Of a stretch of DNA of 64,000 nucleotides, positions 12,190 to 24,711 are shown piece after piece. This DNA comes from Nageia nagi (lineage: Eukaryota > Pinophyta). The notes under the pieces were generated by a model that ran no database searches, was not told the origin of the DNA, and saw only the letters and a program-made list of their open reading frames with translations. Position numbers and translations under genes: made by a program. Numbering within the stretch: position 1 is the first letter of the stretch; each line of letters starts with the position of its first letter. The stretch covers positions 38,750,001 through 38,814,000 of the forward strand of contig JBITNC010000001.1 of NCBI GenBank assembly GCA_050084985.1. Reading direction: 5' to 3'.

Positions 12190-12600
12190 AAGAATCTACA
12201 ATAGGTCATCATGAGATGAGCTATGGTGACATCATCAAAAAAGCCTTCTTCAAGATGTAGAAGATGCGACCCATAGTATCTCACAAATTAGACTACCAAA
12301 GGAGTGATAAGAGCATCAATCATGATTCTCCAAATAAAATTAGGTTTTGATATAATACAAATGAGATTTTACAAGAACTCTTCATCAGGGATGTCATATA
12401 TCACATAAGATCCCCAACAATGTTGATGATCAATGTAAATCTCCATTTGGTCAGAGTTCCTTAAAATATTATAATCATAGTCGGACCTATCTAAGGTAGC
12501 AAACAAAGTCATCATAGACAAAATTTGATGTTGGATACCCTCAAGCAATTGATTAAAATGATCCTTCTCTAACTCTTGGTTTTGGACAAGATCTGCTAAG
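12190..12600 (-). pseudogene. Unidentified near-open frame on the minus strand of the TatA tail
   Basis: One minus-strand frame runs about 137 codons with only two stops, unusual for this AT-rich neighbourhood. It starts near TFPNDPLADLVQNQELEKD and includes QMEIYIDHQHCWGSYVIYDI and EEGFFDDVTIAHLMM. The reading continues upstream with more stops to about 12770. I do not recognise the family. It could be a decayed part of TatA pol or an additional Tat ORF. It is not the catalytic RT or integrase core. Confidence 0.35.
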
Positions 12601-14299
12601 GGGTCATTAGGAAAAGTACAAAGTGATCAAGAAATGATAAGGGATGATAAGTTCTATGGGATAGGAGGATCATAACATGAGTATCCCTCCTACTAATTGG
12701 TGGGAAGGTTGACACAATATGGGTGACTCATGATGCCTGTTACTTATGAAATTCAATCAACTACCTGTAGCATCATATACAAGCATTTTTTAGAATTTAT
12801 ATAAAGTTTTTAAGGATAGATATATATACACAAATTTTATTTTTACCAAAAAATGTTTAATAATTATTTTCTAAATTATTTACATATATTCTTAATGGTG
12901 ATACTTCTATTTACTTGATTATTATTATTTTTAAGACATAAAACTTTTTACAACTTTCCAATGATTATGGTTCCCTTATTTTTTATGTATAACCCAACCT
13001 TTATAACTCAAGAGATAAAAGTACAGAGGTTAAACTAAGAGATGAGCAGGTATTGGTCCTAGGATGGATGATTGGTAAGGGATCAGATACCAAATGAGCA
13101 GCAATAGTGGTGGATGATGCTTAAATTTCTTAATGATGCACTCTTCCCTAAGGTTTATGAAGTTTGAGGGGGAATTAATGATGCAAGGGAGATCACGTTC
13201 TTCATGAGATACTGGACATACTTATTTTTTTCTAGTTTGACTACAACCTAACTCTTTCTTTGGTTAAAGTGTTCTAAGGTCTTTTGAAACCTTGGTTTTA
13301 TATTAATTGGGTTATTTACACAATAATTTCTTCTAAATAATGAACTATAATCATATATGATTTCATTGCATAAAATTAAACAAGTATTATAGTCCAACAC
13401 CAAATCATTGATGACCTTAGTTATTGAAATTGATCTTTTATAACATCAGAGAATCATATGATCAATGCAATTTAGCAAAATTCTAGGTCTCTCATAAGGC
13501 CAATGTAAGTGGAATAAATGGATCCAATTGGTCAAGGATTTAGCTTCCATCCACATACCCATTGATTCTAACTCAATAGTTGTGCTAAGACCACTAAATT
13601 TTAAATCCCAAGCATTTGTTCCTCATTGATTATAAAAATTCATGGCTATAACTTCTTGAATTTCTTTTTGTAAAGCGAAAACATGAGCTATATCAATGTA
13701 AGGGGACTTTCTCAATGGTTGCATACATTGATCTTCTAGGTATTATCAACAAAATCACATTCTACAAGATTAAATTATGTTTTTTCATTGGTTTTTAATT
13801 TTCTTGATATCACAGTTCTTGCTTGAATGTTACAAGGGGGAGAATGAAGAAACCTTGACCTAATTCGAGAGAATTGTCGATCAATTTTTTGCACACATCT
13901 AATTGATTGTTGAGGCTTATGGATGAATACCATGAAAAAATCATAGATAATTTTACAATGATGCAGGTGTCTTATGATGTGGTCTACCCATGTAAACAAA
14001 AAATCTTCATTTGGCCAGGTGCTAATAACTTTATTATGGATCTAATTGTTGAAAAAATAATTAATTATGATCTTGGGAGCTGAAGTAGGCCAATATTGTC
14101 ATAACAAGTTTACCATGTGGACTTACACAAAATAATGTTCATGACTTAGGTGATACATGGCTTTATCCACATAAATCTCCATGTTATCTCCATGAACACT
14201 TATCTCCCATCCTTGGTATCTTTCTAGCAATAATTTAAGGCTATGATTCTTTCTAAATTAATACAAAAATGAAGGATATTTTTGTTTTAGGGGAAACAT

Positions 14300-16784
14300 A
14301 TAGGGATAATTTTTTAATGAGTGGATTATAATTGGATAGTGGTGCCTTAATGAGGTAATCAATGATGACTTATCCTTTAATTGATTTCTAACTTATGAAA
14401 AGTAAGTTGAATTCGGTTAGATGCATAATCCATTTAGATGTTCTTGCATTTTTATAAGTTTTATTCATCATGTATTTCAAAGGATCAGCTTAAGCAATTA
14501 CATACATGATATGGTTTAGCATATAATGTCTTAATGTTTTGGTTGTGAATACTATTGCTAGACATAAATTTTCCAAATAACATATTTGATCTCATAACCA
14601 ACTAAAGTTCGACTAAGGTAATATATTGCTTATTCTTTATTATTCTCATTATTTTGAGCAAGCATGGTTTCTAAGGTTGTTTCTATAGCTGATATATATA
14701 ACAAGAATGGTTCTCCAAGCTTAGGTGGTACTGGAACAGGTGGTGAAAGAAGATAGCATTTGATCTCATTAAATGCCTCTTGTTGTTCATTCCCCTAGTG
14801 AAAGATAATACCCTTCTTCAAACATTTGTTAAAAGGCTTACACTTATCTGATAACTAAGAAATGAAGCATCATATGGCTTGTAACTTAACCTGTAGGCTT
14901 TGTAGTTGTTTTATATTTGATGGGGGGACATATTTGTTATTGCTTTTATTTTTTTGGGATCTACTTCAATCCCTTATCTAGAGACAATGAAACCTAATAA
15001 TTTCCTAGATGTTACCCCAAAAACACACTTCTTTGCATTTAGTCAAATTGTATGTTCTAGTAACCTATTGAATATTTTAATGAGCACTTTGAGGTGGTCC
15101 TCTCATGTTTTTGATTTAGCTAGCACATCATCCACATAATCTTCTATGATATCATGCATATAATCATGAAATATGTACATCATGGTTCTTTGATAAGTAG
15201 CTCTAGCATTTTTTAATCCAAAAGGTATTACTCTGTAACAAAATTTTCATCATGGTGTTGTAAATGCAATTTTATGTTGGTCTTCTAATACTACCTTAAT
15301 TTGATTGTAACCTAAAAACCCATCCATGAGTGATAACATTTCGTGTCCTATGGTAGAATCAACCAAGCTATCTATGTTTGGGAAGGGGAATTTGTCTTTA
15401 GAAAATGCTTTATTTAGATCCCTAAAGTCTTTCCATATTCTAATATTCTTAGTAGATTTCTTAATTGGTACCATATTGGAAATCTAATCAGAGTAATCAA
15501 TTGGGTGAATAAACTTGGCTTCTAAAAAATTTTGCAACTCCTCTTTCACCATTAAGGTAATTGTAGGATGCATTTTTCATAGTTTTTATTTAACAGTTTT
15601 ACACCTTCTTTTATACCAAGGTTATGCACTAATAAATTAGGATCAAGCCTAGGCATATCACCATATAACCATGTGAATATTTCCTATTTTTCCTTAAGTA
15701 TCATAATGAACTCTTTTCTCTCATCTTTAGTAAGATATTTTTCTAATTGAATTATTTTAGGGCTATTAAGTTCTTTACTTATATTAATTTTGATGGTTTC
15801 TTCAATTAACATGTGACATCCCTCTTCTAACTGATTGGGTATCAGAATCCAATTACTATCATTGGCATTATATTCTTCATCTTTAGCTTCATACTGATCT
15901 TCCAAAGTAGTATTGATATTCAATTTTATAGTTTGTAATATTGTATCTATGTATTTGAAATCATGGATTGTAGGTTGTTCAGGAATTAATGTAAAATCTC
16001 TAGTTTCTTCATCTACCAGAAAGTATGAAGAAGAACTATTTGAATTTTCTGAAACCTATTATCTCAAACTCATCAAACTTATCACTTCCAGACCAATCAA
16101 AGTTCATTTATGATATTATATTATCACATATTTTTGTAATCTCTACCATGTTAATTGATATATCAATGAATAACCCTTCCAAGAATAATGTTTCATATTC
16201 TATGTCATCTTGGTTTGGCATCCATTTAGGTAATTCAGATAAATTTTCATATGTTGTGGGCTTAGCTTCTAACTCAGTTATCTTGAAACTAGATACTCCT
16301 TGATTTTTTCTCTTATAACCTAATCCTATCTTATCATTGGGTAATTGATAATGAATGTCAATAGTGTATCTAGGTTCTTGTTCATATCATCCTAAACCTT
16401 ATCCTTTCCAATGACACCTATCAAAGTATCTTTGAACAAATGTTCTTATGTATGATGACAAGTATTCTAATGAATCACAAAAGTACCTTTGTTAGCCTAA
16501 GGTGAAGGAAGGATAGGTGGTTCTATAGGACCTTAATATACAAACAATGTTTGATTAAGTAATAATCCTAGTGATACTAATTACCCTACTACACAAAGAG
16601 ACTCTTTAGGCCTTCCTATTTCTTGAGCTATAAGAATATTTAAAATGACATTATCAATAGCAAATTCCCCTATTCCATAATCAGTCAATTTTATGATCAT
16701 AGGATAAATATTTGATGGTTTATCTCTTATTATACCATTGCTATCTATTTTATTTATTAGACAAGATGATTTAGATGATGAAGC
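14300..16784 (-). pseudogene. TatA pol: protease-RT linker, reverse transcriptase and RNase H (decayed)
   Basis: Pol copies element RNA into DNA. Read leftward, 15923-15620 shows the linker typical of Tat elements (YLTKDERKEFIMILKEK, then a GDMPRLDP-like motif). RT follows with FRDLNKAFSKDKFPFPNIDS and LSLMDGFLGYNQI at 15250-15474. The catalytic box is intact as YVDD at 15127-15138. RNase H-type sequence is seen around 14380-14600 (TTKTLRHYMLNH). Stops and shifts interrupt it throughout. The upstream edge is the Reina-2 insertion at 16785, and the reading resumes at 22782. Short plus-strand frames at 14954-15139, 15913-16113 and 16025-16303 are shadows. Confidence 0.8.
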
Positions 16785-16789
16785 TTTGT
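16785..16789. repeat. Target-site duplication of Reina-2, left copy (TTTGT)
   Basis: TTTGT lies directly outside the 3' LTR and is repeated at 22782-22786. Confidence 0.9.
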
Positions 16790-17199
16790 TGTCACGATGC
16801 TACAAATATGAAAATGGAAATATTGTAGAAATGAAATGAGTATTGATTTGAAATAGGAAAATGACAACTATATATTGGAAATAATAGAGCATGCATTGGT
16901 AAATAGAACACAAAATAGCATTAATAAGCAGATAAGGATAGGATTTTACTGAATAGTAATAGAATCATAGGTCACTTCAAGGGGGATACCTCCTTACAAC
17001 TCTAAATATGAATAATAATGTTCAAGATGCATTTCTCCACACACTTCTATCTATTTATATTAAACTAACCCTAACCCTAATAGTAATGCAAAATCGGGCC
17101 CCACCCTTATAATCACAATATTATGATATATAATGTACGCTAACAATTTAATAAAACACTAATACTAACACTAAAATGTTAGGATGTGGGATCCTTATA
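16790..17199 (-). repeat. 3' LTR of Reina-2 (410 bp)
   Basis: It is the same family as 1360-1762. It ends GCATCGTGACA on the minus strand. Its start is mutated (TATAAGGATCC in place of TGTTAGGATCC). Its length equals the 5' LTR. Confidence 0.9.
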
Positions 17200-17515
17200 T
17201 TGTACCCATCTTGGGATGAAGCTTTTTCCTCAAAGTTTGAAGTGTCAAAACTATTGCTACAGCTGATGAGGATTTCCCATGTTGTATCTTCTGGTGCCAT
17301 GCCTTGCCACTACATAAGGACTTCTATGATGGAGTGATTATGAAGCTATTGTGAACATTGATCCAAAATTGCCTCAAGTACAACTACCATTGATCCATCC
17401 TCCACCAACTTAGGTAATTGTGTCTAAACCTAAACCTTTGATCTAACCACTTTCTTGAGGCAAGAGACATGAAACACTAGGTGAATCTTAGAAGAAGTAG
17501 GAAGATTTCATTTGT

Positions 17516-18430
17516 ATGCATCTGGGCCAATGCGCTATAACACCTTGTAAGGACCATAAAAATTTGGGGCCAATTTTTAAGGGCCTTTTATTTTTAAGGA
17601 TTTCTAGCGATAAGATTGTAGCTTCAGAAAGACCATGTCATCTACTTGGAACTCTCTTTTCACACATTGCTGATCAGCCTATTATTTCATACAATGTTGG
17701 GCTATATGAAGGTTATCCTTGAGCAAATGAAGAATATCATCCCAAGTAATTAAAGCTAAGTTAACCACTTGAACTTTATTAGTACCTACAACATATGAGG
17801 TGACTATTGGTGGAGCTTGACCATTCATTACTTCATAGGGGGTCATCTTGTTGGTAGAATGATAAGATGTATTATACCACCACTTGGCCAAGGGAAGCCA
17901 TCGTAGCCAATGCACAAGTTGTGCTAAAGAAACATAAAATGAATATGTTTTCAAGCATTTATTTACAATTTCAATCTAACCATCAGTTTGTGGGTAATAT
18001 GCTGAGCTCATTTTAGTTAGGTACCTGGTAGTTTAAAAAGCTCTTACCAAAAATGACTTGTAAAAATGGGATCATGATCACTGATAATCATCTCTAGCAT
18101 GCCATGTAGTTTGAAAATTATATCCAAGAATAATTATACCACTATCATTACTTTGTAGGGATGAGCTAATGAACCAAAATGAGCATATTTAGATAATTGA
18201 TCAACCACCACTAGAATAACTAATTTACCATGAGATTTAGGAAGGCCTTCAATGAAATCCATTGAGATATCAATCCATGTATGGGTAGGTATGGGAAGAG
18301 GTTTTGAAGGAGTCCTAGATTACCCACTATCTCACCCTTTTTTGATTGACACACATCACAAGCTACCATAAATTTTTTGATATCCAATTTCATACCTATC
18401 TAATAGAATAACTATGCCACTTGCTTATAA
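17516..18430 (-). pseudogene. Integrase region of Reina-2 (decayed)
   Basis: Integrase inserts the DNA copy. The minus-strand frame at 17682-17954 reads WWYNTSYHSTNKMTPYEVM, a well-known C-terminal core signature. Just upstream in the reading the third acidic residue is kept in IEIVNKCLKTY. The first core block, with an MDF-type motif, is near 18250 but is frame-broken. The plus-strand frame at 17516-17722 is a shadow. Reina-4 has lost the part between about 17690 and 18000. Confidence 0.75.
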
Positions 18431-18589
18431 GTTTTCAAAAATCCTTCATGTCTTGATGTAGGTGTGGAATGCAATTTAGAAAGTATTTTTGATTTACATT
18501 TTAAAGATATGGTAACAAAATTTGACCTTTGAATCTCAAAATACCATCATGCCATGTGTGGCATGGTTTACTTGCAGGGCCTTGAGTGA

Positions 18590-19073
18590 TCTATTTTAGC
18601 AATTCTTGGGTGGAGCTATCCTCTACCCACTCTTGTTTAAGTTTATCCAACCATTGAGGAATAGGAAATGAAAGAGCTTGCAATGCTACTTGATCTTCAA
18701 ATTTTTTGGACAAAACATCGGCAACCACATTCTCCTTACCTTTACGGTATACTATCTCATAATCATACCCTAGTAGTTTGGTCACCTATTTTTTTTACTT
18801 AGGCATAGAAATGCATTGCTCAATCAAAAATTCAAAACTATGATGATCTCTATGAGTATGATGAAATGGAAACCAATGAGATATGGTCTCCAATGTTGAA
18901 AATACATGAATGATGGTAAGAATTTCTTTTTCATAAGTGGATTTACCCAAATTTTTTCCAAGGAGTGCTCTACTAGTGAATGCTAAGAGAGACCCCTCTT
19001 GCATTAATACTACCTTGATTCCTACTCCATAAGCATCACTTTCTATCATTAATGTTTTAGAAAAATCTGGCAT
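18590..19073 (-). pseudogene. RNase H region of Reina-2 (decayed)
   Basis: RNase H removes the RNA strand during reverse transcription. The frame at 18795-19073 starts MPDFSKTLMIESDAYGVGI, with the ESDA motif in the place of the usual C-D-A-S. The frame at 18591-18785 reads TKLLGYDYEIVYRKGKENVV, the usual link into integrase. A stop at about 18790 separates them. Confidence 0.8.
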
Positions 19074-19279
19074 TGCTCATATTGGGGTGGTACACATCAC
19101 CTTCTTGAGCTTAAGGGAAGCTACCTCAACTTGAGGGGACCATTAGAATGCATTGTTTTTGAACAACATGGTTAGAGGTGCTACAATCTTACCATAATCC
19201 TTCACAAATTTCTTATAATAGCTTGTCAACCCCAAGAATCTTTAAAAATTTTCAAAGATGTAGGAATAGAATAGTTTTG

Positions 19280-19960
19280 CATGTCAATAAACTTTTATGG
19301 ATCCACCTTAACTCCCTCTTCAGATTTAACATGGCCTAAGTAGTCAATTTCCCTCTTGCCAAATGAACATTTTGATTTTTTTGCATATAGCTTATGTTCT
19401 TTTAAAATTTGTAAGGTTTGGTCAACATGTTCCACATGTTCTTCCCATGTCTTACTAGTAGATCAAGATATCATCAAAGAAAACTAAAATGAACTTCCTG
19501 AGAAATGGATAAAATAATTGATTCACTAAACTTTGAAACATGGGTGGAGCATTTGTGAGTCCAAAAGGCATGAACAAAAACTCATAATGGCCCTCAAAAG
19601 TGTGAAATGTAATTTTCAATATATCCTCCTCCTTAAGGCAAATTTGGTGATACCTAAATCATAGGTCCATCTTAGAAAAATATCTTACCCCATGCAATTC
19701 ATCCACTAATTCATGGTAATTTTGTTGAGGGCATTGAAATCCACACACATATGCTAGAAACCATCTTTCTTACAAACCAATATAATTGGAGAAAAATATG
19801 GGGTTACACTAGGTCAGATTAATCCTACATCCAATAGTTCCTTAACCAATTTTTCAATTTCATTTTTTTGTAAATAAGGATACTGATAAGGATGAATGTT
19901 TGGTGGGTGACTTCCTAGCACCAATTGGATAGCATGATCATGTGATCATTGGGGTGGTAA
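19280..19960 (-). pseudogene. Reverse transcriptase region of Reina-2 (decayed)
   Basis: Fragments on the minus strand include the catalytic FFDDILIY near 19480 and, further along, a YYKKFVKDYGKI-type segment near 19200. Several stops and shifts mean no long open frame survives. The assignment is supported by the less broken equivalent at 49541-50210 in Reina-4. Confidence 0.75.
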
Positions 19961-20192
19961 GCCCCTAGTTCCTCAAAGGTACTTGAATGCTTACTTAAGA
20001 TGGGTTATAGATCCTTAGGCTCTATGATTTTAGAATCAATGATTGATAAAGAGTATATCTATGCTAGCATTCCTTTTCCAATTTTTTGTAGGATATTTTC
20101 CATGTGATGTGAACTCACAACTTGTATAGATCCACCCTATAAATCCCTGAGAGTATGCTCTTGTTCATCTATTTTTAAGTTCATCTATAGGT

Positions 20193-20480
20193 CTATAAAA
20201 TTTCATTATATAGTGCCCAAATCCTTATCCATTGTACCCCCAAAACTATATCACATCCCCCAAGTGGTAAAGCATACATGTCACGTTTCAAAGTATAATG
20301 TTCCATGCTCAGTTTGACATTGTGACATGTGCCTTTACATGCTATTTTTCCTCCATTACCAACCATAACCTCAAAATTATTTATAGGTTGGATGTAATAG
20401 TTAACAACCTTAGCCACTCATGGATCAATGAAATTATGAGTACTTCTTGAATCTAACAATATTATCAGAGGGCACTTTTT
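20193..20480 (-). pseudogene. Retroviral-type aspartic protease of Reina-2 (decayed)
   Basis: The frame includes a THNFIDP segment followed by VAKVVNYYIQPINNFEVM and ends LGGCDIVLGVQWI, the C-terminal flap-to-helix signature of these proteases. The active-site D-S-G is changed to D-S-R, so catalysis would be lost. Confidence 0.75.
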
Positions 20481-20619
20481 AAAAAATGCTTTGACCTTCA
20501 TAGTTTAAGGGGTCGTAATTCTACCAATGCATTGTAAGAGATAATTAGGGTCTCCTCATCTAGAATTTCCTCTGTAGCCTCTTTGGGTGTACTCTCATAT
20601 TCCTCCTCACTAGGAGCAT

Positions 20620-21595
20620 TAGCATCAAGCAAATATAACATTTGTTATGTACAACTATGACCATGAACAAATTTCTCATCATAATTATAACACAAGCCCT
20701 TCTTTTGATGCTCTTCCATTTCTTCCCATGTTAACTTCTTAGTTTGCATTGTGCGATTCGAATGGCGGGGCACTTGTGTTATTAAAATAATGGGAAATAT
20801 TATGTGTTTGGTGAATGGAGGTCTTGATTTCATCGATGAGCATTGGATTTATCTTCAATGAGCTTTGCCATGGCAATAGCATCCATCATAGTTTTAGGAT
20901 TAAACATTTTGACCTTTGGTCTAATTTTTTCCTTTAAGCCACTAATAAAATAACTTGTGAAAAATGCATCATCCAACCCCTCTATGTGATTTGCCAATTT
21001 CTCAAACTAATTTGGTATTCTTTGACTATTATAGTTTGATGTAACTTGGTCAATGCACCTATGAAATCTTCATAGTCACTAGGACCAAAATGGATCAATA
21101 ATTGTTGAGTAAATTCATCTCATAAAGGAGCAAGATGCATTTTTGAGAACCACTGATACCACTAGAGAGCCTCATGGTCTAAATGAAAAGATTCCATGTG
21201 CAACTTCAAATCCTCTAGGATTTGGTTCAATGTGAAATACTATCCAACTTTATAAATCTAGCCAATGGGATTATTTCCATCAAATCAAGGAAAATCCAAT
21301 TTTGTTGTGCGAAGAAGAATGAAACCACCTTATTGGATCTGAAAGTTATGATGATACCCTTATGGATTTCCTAACTACCTTGATTATTATGAATTGGATG
21401 CTTTTTGGTATGATTAAGAATTAGTTGAACACTATCACATTTACTATCAAGGGTTTGTATTTATGTCTGTATTTATCAAATTTCTACTCTGAATGTTTTG
21501 GTAAGTGTATCTTCCATTTGTTGGATCATAGTTTGAAATTTCATCATGGAAGGATCAACTTGTGCTACTATTTGGGATCTTATTTTAGGTGCCAT
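20620..21595 (-). pseudogene. gag of Reina-2 with CCHC knuckle (decayed)
   Basis: The start at 21595 (M-A-P-K-I-R-S) is shared with the other two copies. At 20645-20720 is the nucleic-acid-binding knuckle, reading KGLCYNYDEKFVHGHSC. Its second cysteine is a tyrosine (TGT to TAT), the same change as in Reina-4. The body contains a FLDLMEIIPLARFI-like block that corresponds to the FPxFDGxxPxxW gag motif of Reina-type elements. Many stops are present. Confidence 0.75.
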
Positions 21596-22357
21596 TTCTA
21601 AAAATTATTGTATCTGAAGTTGATATTTCTAGAAATTGCTATTTTTAGAAACTGTCTAAAAAAGTGTATGGGTGTAATATATCAAAACTATCAGCTTTAA
21701 AAAAATGATCACAATGGGCTAGGTCTCCCAATGATGATTTTTAGACCCTTAGAATCTTTTTTTTTTTTTCATTTGTGGGTCTATCTACTTTTGTTAAAAA
21801 CTATTGAAATGATATATATTTTTAGTTATTTAGCTCTAAATTTTTGCTACCTTTGAAGTGCTATTTTTGGTAGTTCTAAAAAATTACATGTCATACATTT
21901 GCTTCTTGAATCAAGGTTTTTTGTGTGAAGGAATGATTCTAAGGTAAGGATTATTTATCTATAGGCTTGTCTAAACACCCCTCCTATCTAACTTTCATAA
22001 GGAAAGAAAGGCCACTGAGATGGCTTCTATGATAAGTAACTTTCCAATGGCACTTGTTGGTGCATTACAATTTACAAATGGATGATATAGATTCCTACCT
22101 AGTTTTTATTTATAGCCTAGATAGTCTTTGATATAACTTTTGGTACATGGAGTCTAATTCAATGTAGATTTCTACTAAGGCTTGGTATTGGTGCAAAGTT
22201 TTTTGCACCTCACTTCACACACAGCTTTATGGGCAAGTGTGCTTAGCCAAAAATGATAGATCCTCCTAGATATTTTAAAACCCCATGTATAGGGTTTCTA
22301 ACTTAGACCTCTAATTTTTTTTTTTAATTTTCCTATAGCAAAATGGTCCTAGAAAGA
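21596..22357 (-). other. 5' leader of Reina-2
   Basis: This is about 760 bases of untranslated sequence, similar to 588-1345. No gene was seen in it. Confidence 0.6.
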
Positions 22358-22369
22358 GCTTTGATACTA
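22358..22369 (-). other. Primer-binding site of Reina-2
   Basis: The minus strand reads TAGTATCAAAGC, two G-to-A changes away from the initiator-methionine tRNA site TGGTATCAGAGC. It is separated from the LTR by two bases. Confidence 0.85.
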
Positions 22370-22371
22370 GA

Positions 22372-22781
22372 TTTTATGATGCTATAAATATGAAAAGGGA
22401 AATATTGTAGAAATGAAATGAGTATTGATTTGAAATAGGAAAATGATAATTATTTATTGGAAATAATAGAATATGCACTGGTAAATAGAACATGAAATAG
22501 CAACAATAAGTATATAAGGATAAGGATTTTATTGAATAGTAATAGAATCATAGGTCACTTCAAGGGGGCTACCTCCTTACAACTCCAAAGGTGAAAAATA
22601 ATGTTCAAGATGCATTTCTTCACACACTTCTATCTATTTATATTAAACTAACCCTAACCCTAATAGTAATGCAAAATTAGGCCCCACCCTTACAATCACA
22701 ATATTACAGTTTATAATATAGGTTGATAATTTAATAAAATACTAATACAAACACTAAAATGTTAGGATGTGGGATCTAACA
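22372..22781 (-). repeat. 5' LTR of Reina-2 (410 bp)
   Basis: It starts TGTTAGATCCCACATCC on the minus strand and ends GCATCATAAAA next to the primer site. It is the same length as its partner. Confidence 0.9.
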
Positions 22782-22786
22782 TTTGT
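22782..22786. repeat. Target-site duplication of Reina-2, right copy (TTTGT)
   Basis: Matches 16785-16789. Confidence 0.9.
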
Positions 22787-24711
22787 TTACTTCATCCAAC
22801 TTTCATGCTCTTTATTCCCATGTTTGCTTTTTCAAGATTGTTGATTTTATTTTTAGTGATGAATCCTTATTAATATTTGGTGTATGAGGTATTTTAGGAT
22901 CAATAACATCTTTTCCATTTAAATAACTTGAAGAATCACCTTCTTTATCGATATCTACTATTGATACCTTTTTAGGAACCATAGGCAGTGTAAAATAATG
23001 AGTAGAAGGCAAAGTAATCTCTCCTAAAATATGTGTATGATTGCAATGAGAGTATGGATTTTCATTACCAAGTACATAGTGTACCACCCCATAATGAATG
23101 TATTTCAAACAATTATGATATGTTGATAGGACACATTGCATGTCTCTAATCGACAGTCTTCCTAGGAGTAAGTTATATTATGTTATGTCTCCTTCTATAA
23201 CTTGTAATAATGTTTGTATGGTTTGAGATCCTATAGTGATAGGTAATGATATAGATCCCATTGTTGAGCATAAAGCATAATTTAAGGCTATTAATTGTAA
23301 ATAATGTGCAAATATGTGTGAGAAAGGAAGATTAAGTTCTTATAAGTAGTTATGGAAATAATATTTATTGCAAAACCTTCATCTATTAATATTCTTTTAA
23401 AAGCCTTCCCATTTATCTTGGCTATAATATGTAATGGGGGATCTTATCCTTGAAATGGTTTGATTTCCTAACTTCATGATCATGGAAGGTAATAGTGGGT
23501 TTTTGGCTTATTTTAATATTCTCCACAAAGGACACAAAAATTTTAGGATCATTAATATCTAATTTTATTATTTGCAACAATTGGTTCATATCTTCTCTAT
23601 GATGTTTAGATTGTTATAACAGCTCAAACAAAGACATCTTCACTTGTGAGTTTCTTAACTAATTTGCAAAGCTCCTTTTACTAAAATCTTAGGATGTTGA
23701 GGTCTAGGTATATTTGGTTATATAATACCATCATTTTTTTTATTATTGGAAATATCAACTTACCTCCCTTGCATCCTTTGGGATCTGTAATGCATCCACT
23801 AATTATCATCAACCAAAGCCCTAATTTTTGACCTAATTTGTTTTTGATACTCAAATGATCTAGGAATGAACTAGGTGATCCCACATGAGTTTGATATGTT
23901 GCTAGCTAGCTCAGCACTCACATGGCAAGATTGGCTAAGCACCCAAGGTAACCAACCTTGATGAATTTTTTTGGTGTTCACTTTTCAACACTCACCCTAT
24001 TGAAAAGGTGCCTCAAAAGAAACCTCACCATTCCTATTCCATGTCCTATATGCAATAGGATTTTTGGTTATGATGTAGTGGTTTTCTACTCAGGGCCCAT
24101 AAAACTCAAGAGATTGCACTTCCATTAAGTTATTCATCATCTCTTAATGATAACTCTCTATCTCATAGGAGTAGTAACTTATCCTAGGCAAGCTTCCTTA
24201 TGAGTGGGTAGCATCATATATGGAACTATCATCATATCCTATTTTCTAATTGCAAGTGATATGAATACTAATTACCCTCACCTAGTAATAGTATTTTTTC
24301 CAATTGCTATCCCCACCTAACTCACCTATCGAGGAATATGAGTACTAACTTGCCCATAACTATTGACTAGTCTCACCATGTGGTTCGACATCTCCATGTC
24401 CATAACTTGGGGAGCTTGGATATTAAATAATATCTTTGAGTGGTTATTTAGTCTAATATATTTTTTAATGTGTTTACAAAAGAACCACCTATGTCTTACT
24501 AACCATATACTAATATTTTTAAATAGTGAAGTAGGTATAAGATATGTTCTAAGGTTTAACACCATTCATCCTTACCCACAAGGAGTACCTCAAAAGTCTT
24601 TGTTGTAGCTTAACAAGAAGGCACATATTTTCTTATTTTATCCCATATGCATTGTCTCACATGTATGAATCTAATTTTTAAAAGATCTATTGAATACATA
24701 AATTAACAAGT
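22782..24711 (-). pseudogene. TatA gag C-terminus and protease (decayed)
   Basis: Read leftward from 24711, a decayed zinc knuckle is at about 24430-24500 (FFCKHIKKYIRLNNHSKIL, matching the plus-strand homologues near 46480 and 59270). A segment near 23570-23650 (SLFELL, NQLLQIIK) matches 59660-59740 of TatA2. The protease near 23360-23420 reads ILIDEGFAINII, where D-G-G-S would be expected. The frame 22812-23141 starts MQCVLSTYHNCLKYIHYGVV, a signature downstream of Tat proteases. Part of 23880-24300 is poorly conserved. Confidence 0.75.

Larger units (their letters stand above)
8974..13700 (-). other. Long 3' tail of TatA between pol and the 3' LTR
   Basis: I recognise no integrase or other pol motif on the minus strand here, although integrase would be expected somewhere between RNase H and the LTR. 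The tail holds an unidentified plus-strand (antisense) frame at 9957-10309, an AT-rich stretch at 10310-11888, a minisatellite at 11889-12172, and an unidentified near-open minus-strand frame at 12190-12600. Either strand of 12950-13770 gives broken frames with no recognised domain. Confidence 0.5.
16790..22781 (-). mobile_element. Reina-2: complete-length Reina-like chromovirus nested in TatA
   Basis: This 5992-bp element has two 410-bp LTRs, a primer-binding site, and gag, protease, RT, RNase H and integrase in Ty3/gypsy order. It is flanked by TTTGT. It splits the TatA pol/protease region, so it is younger than TatA. The coding part carries many stops, so it is inactive. It is the fullest member of its family here and serves as the reference for Reina-1 and Reina-4. 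Confidence 0.92.

Noticed and set aside
24326-24565. 79-codon minus-strand ORF as an independent gene
   Set aside because: It contains the decayed TatA zinc knuckle and is part of TatA gag.
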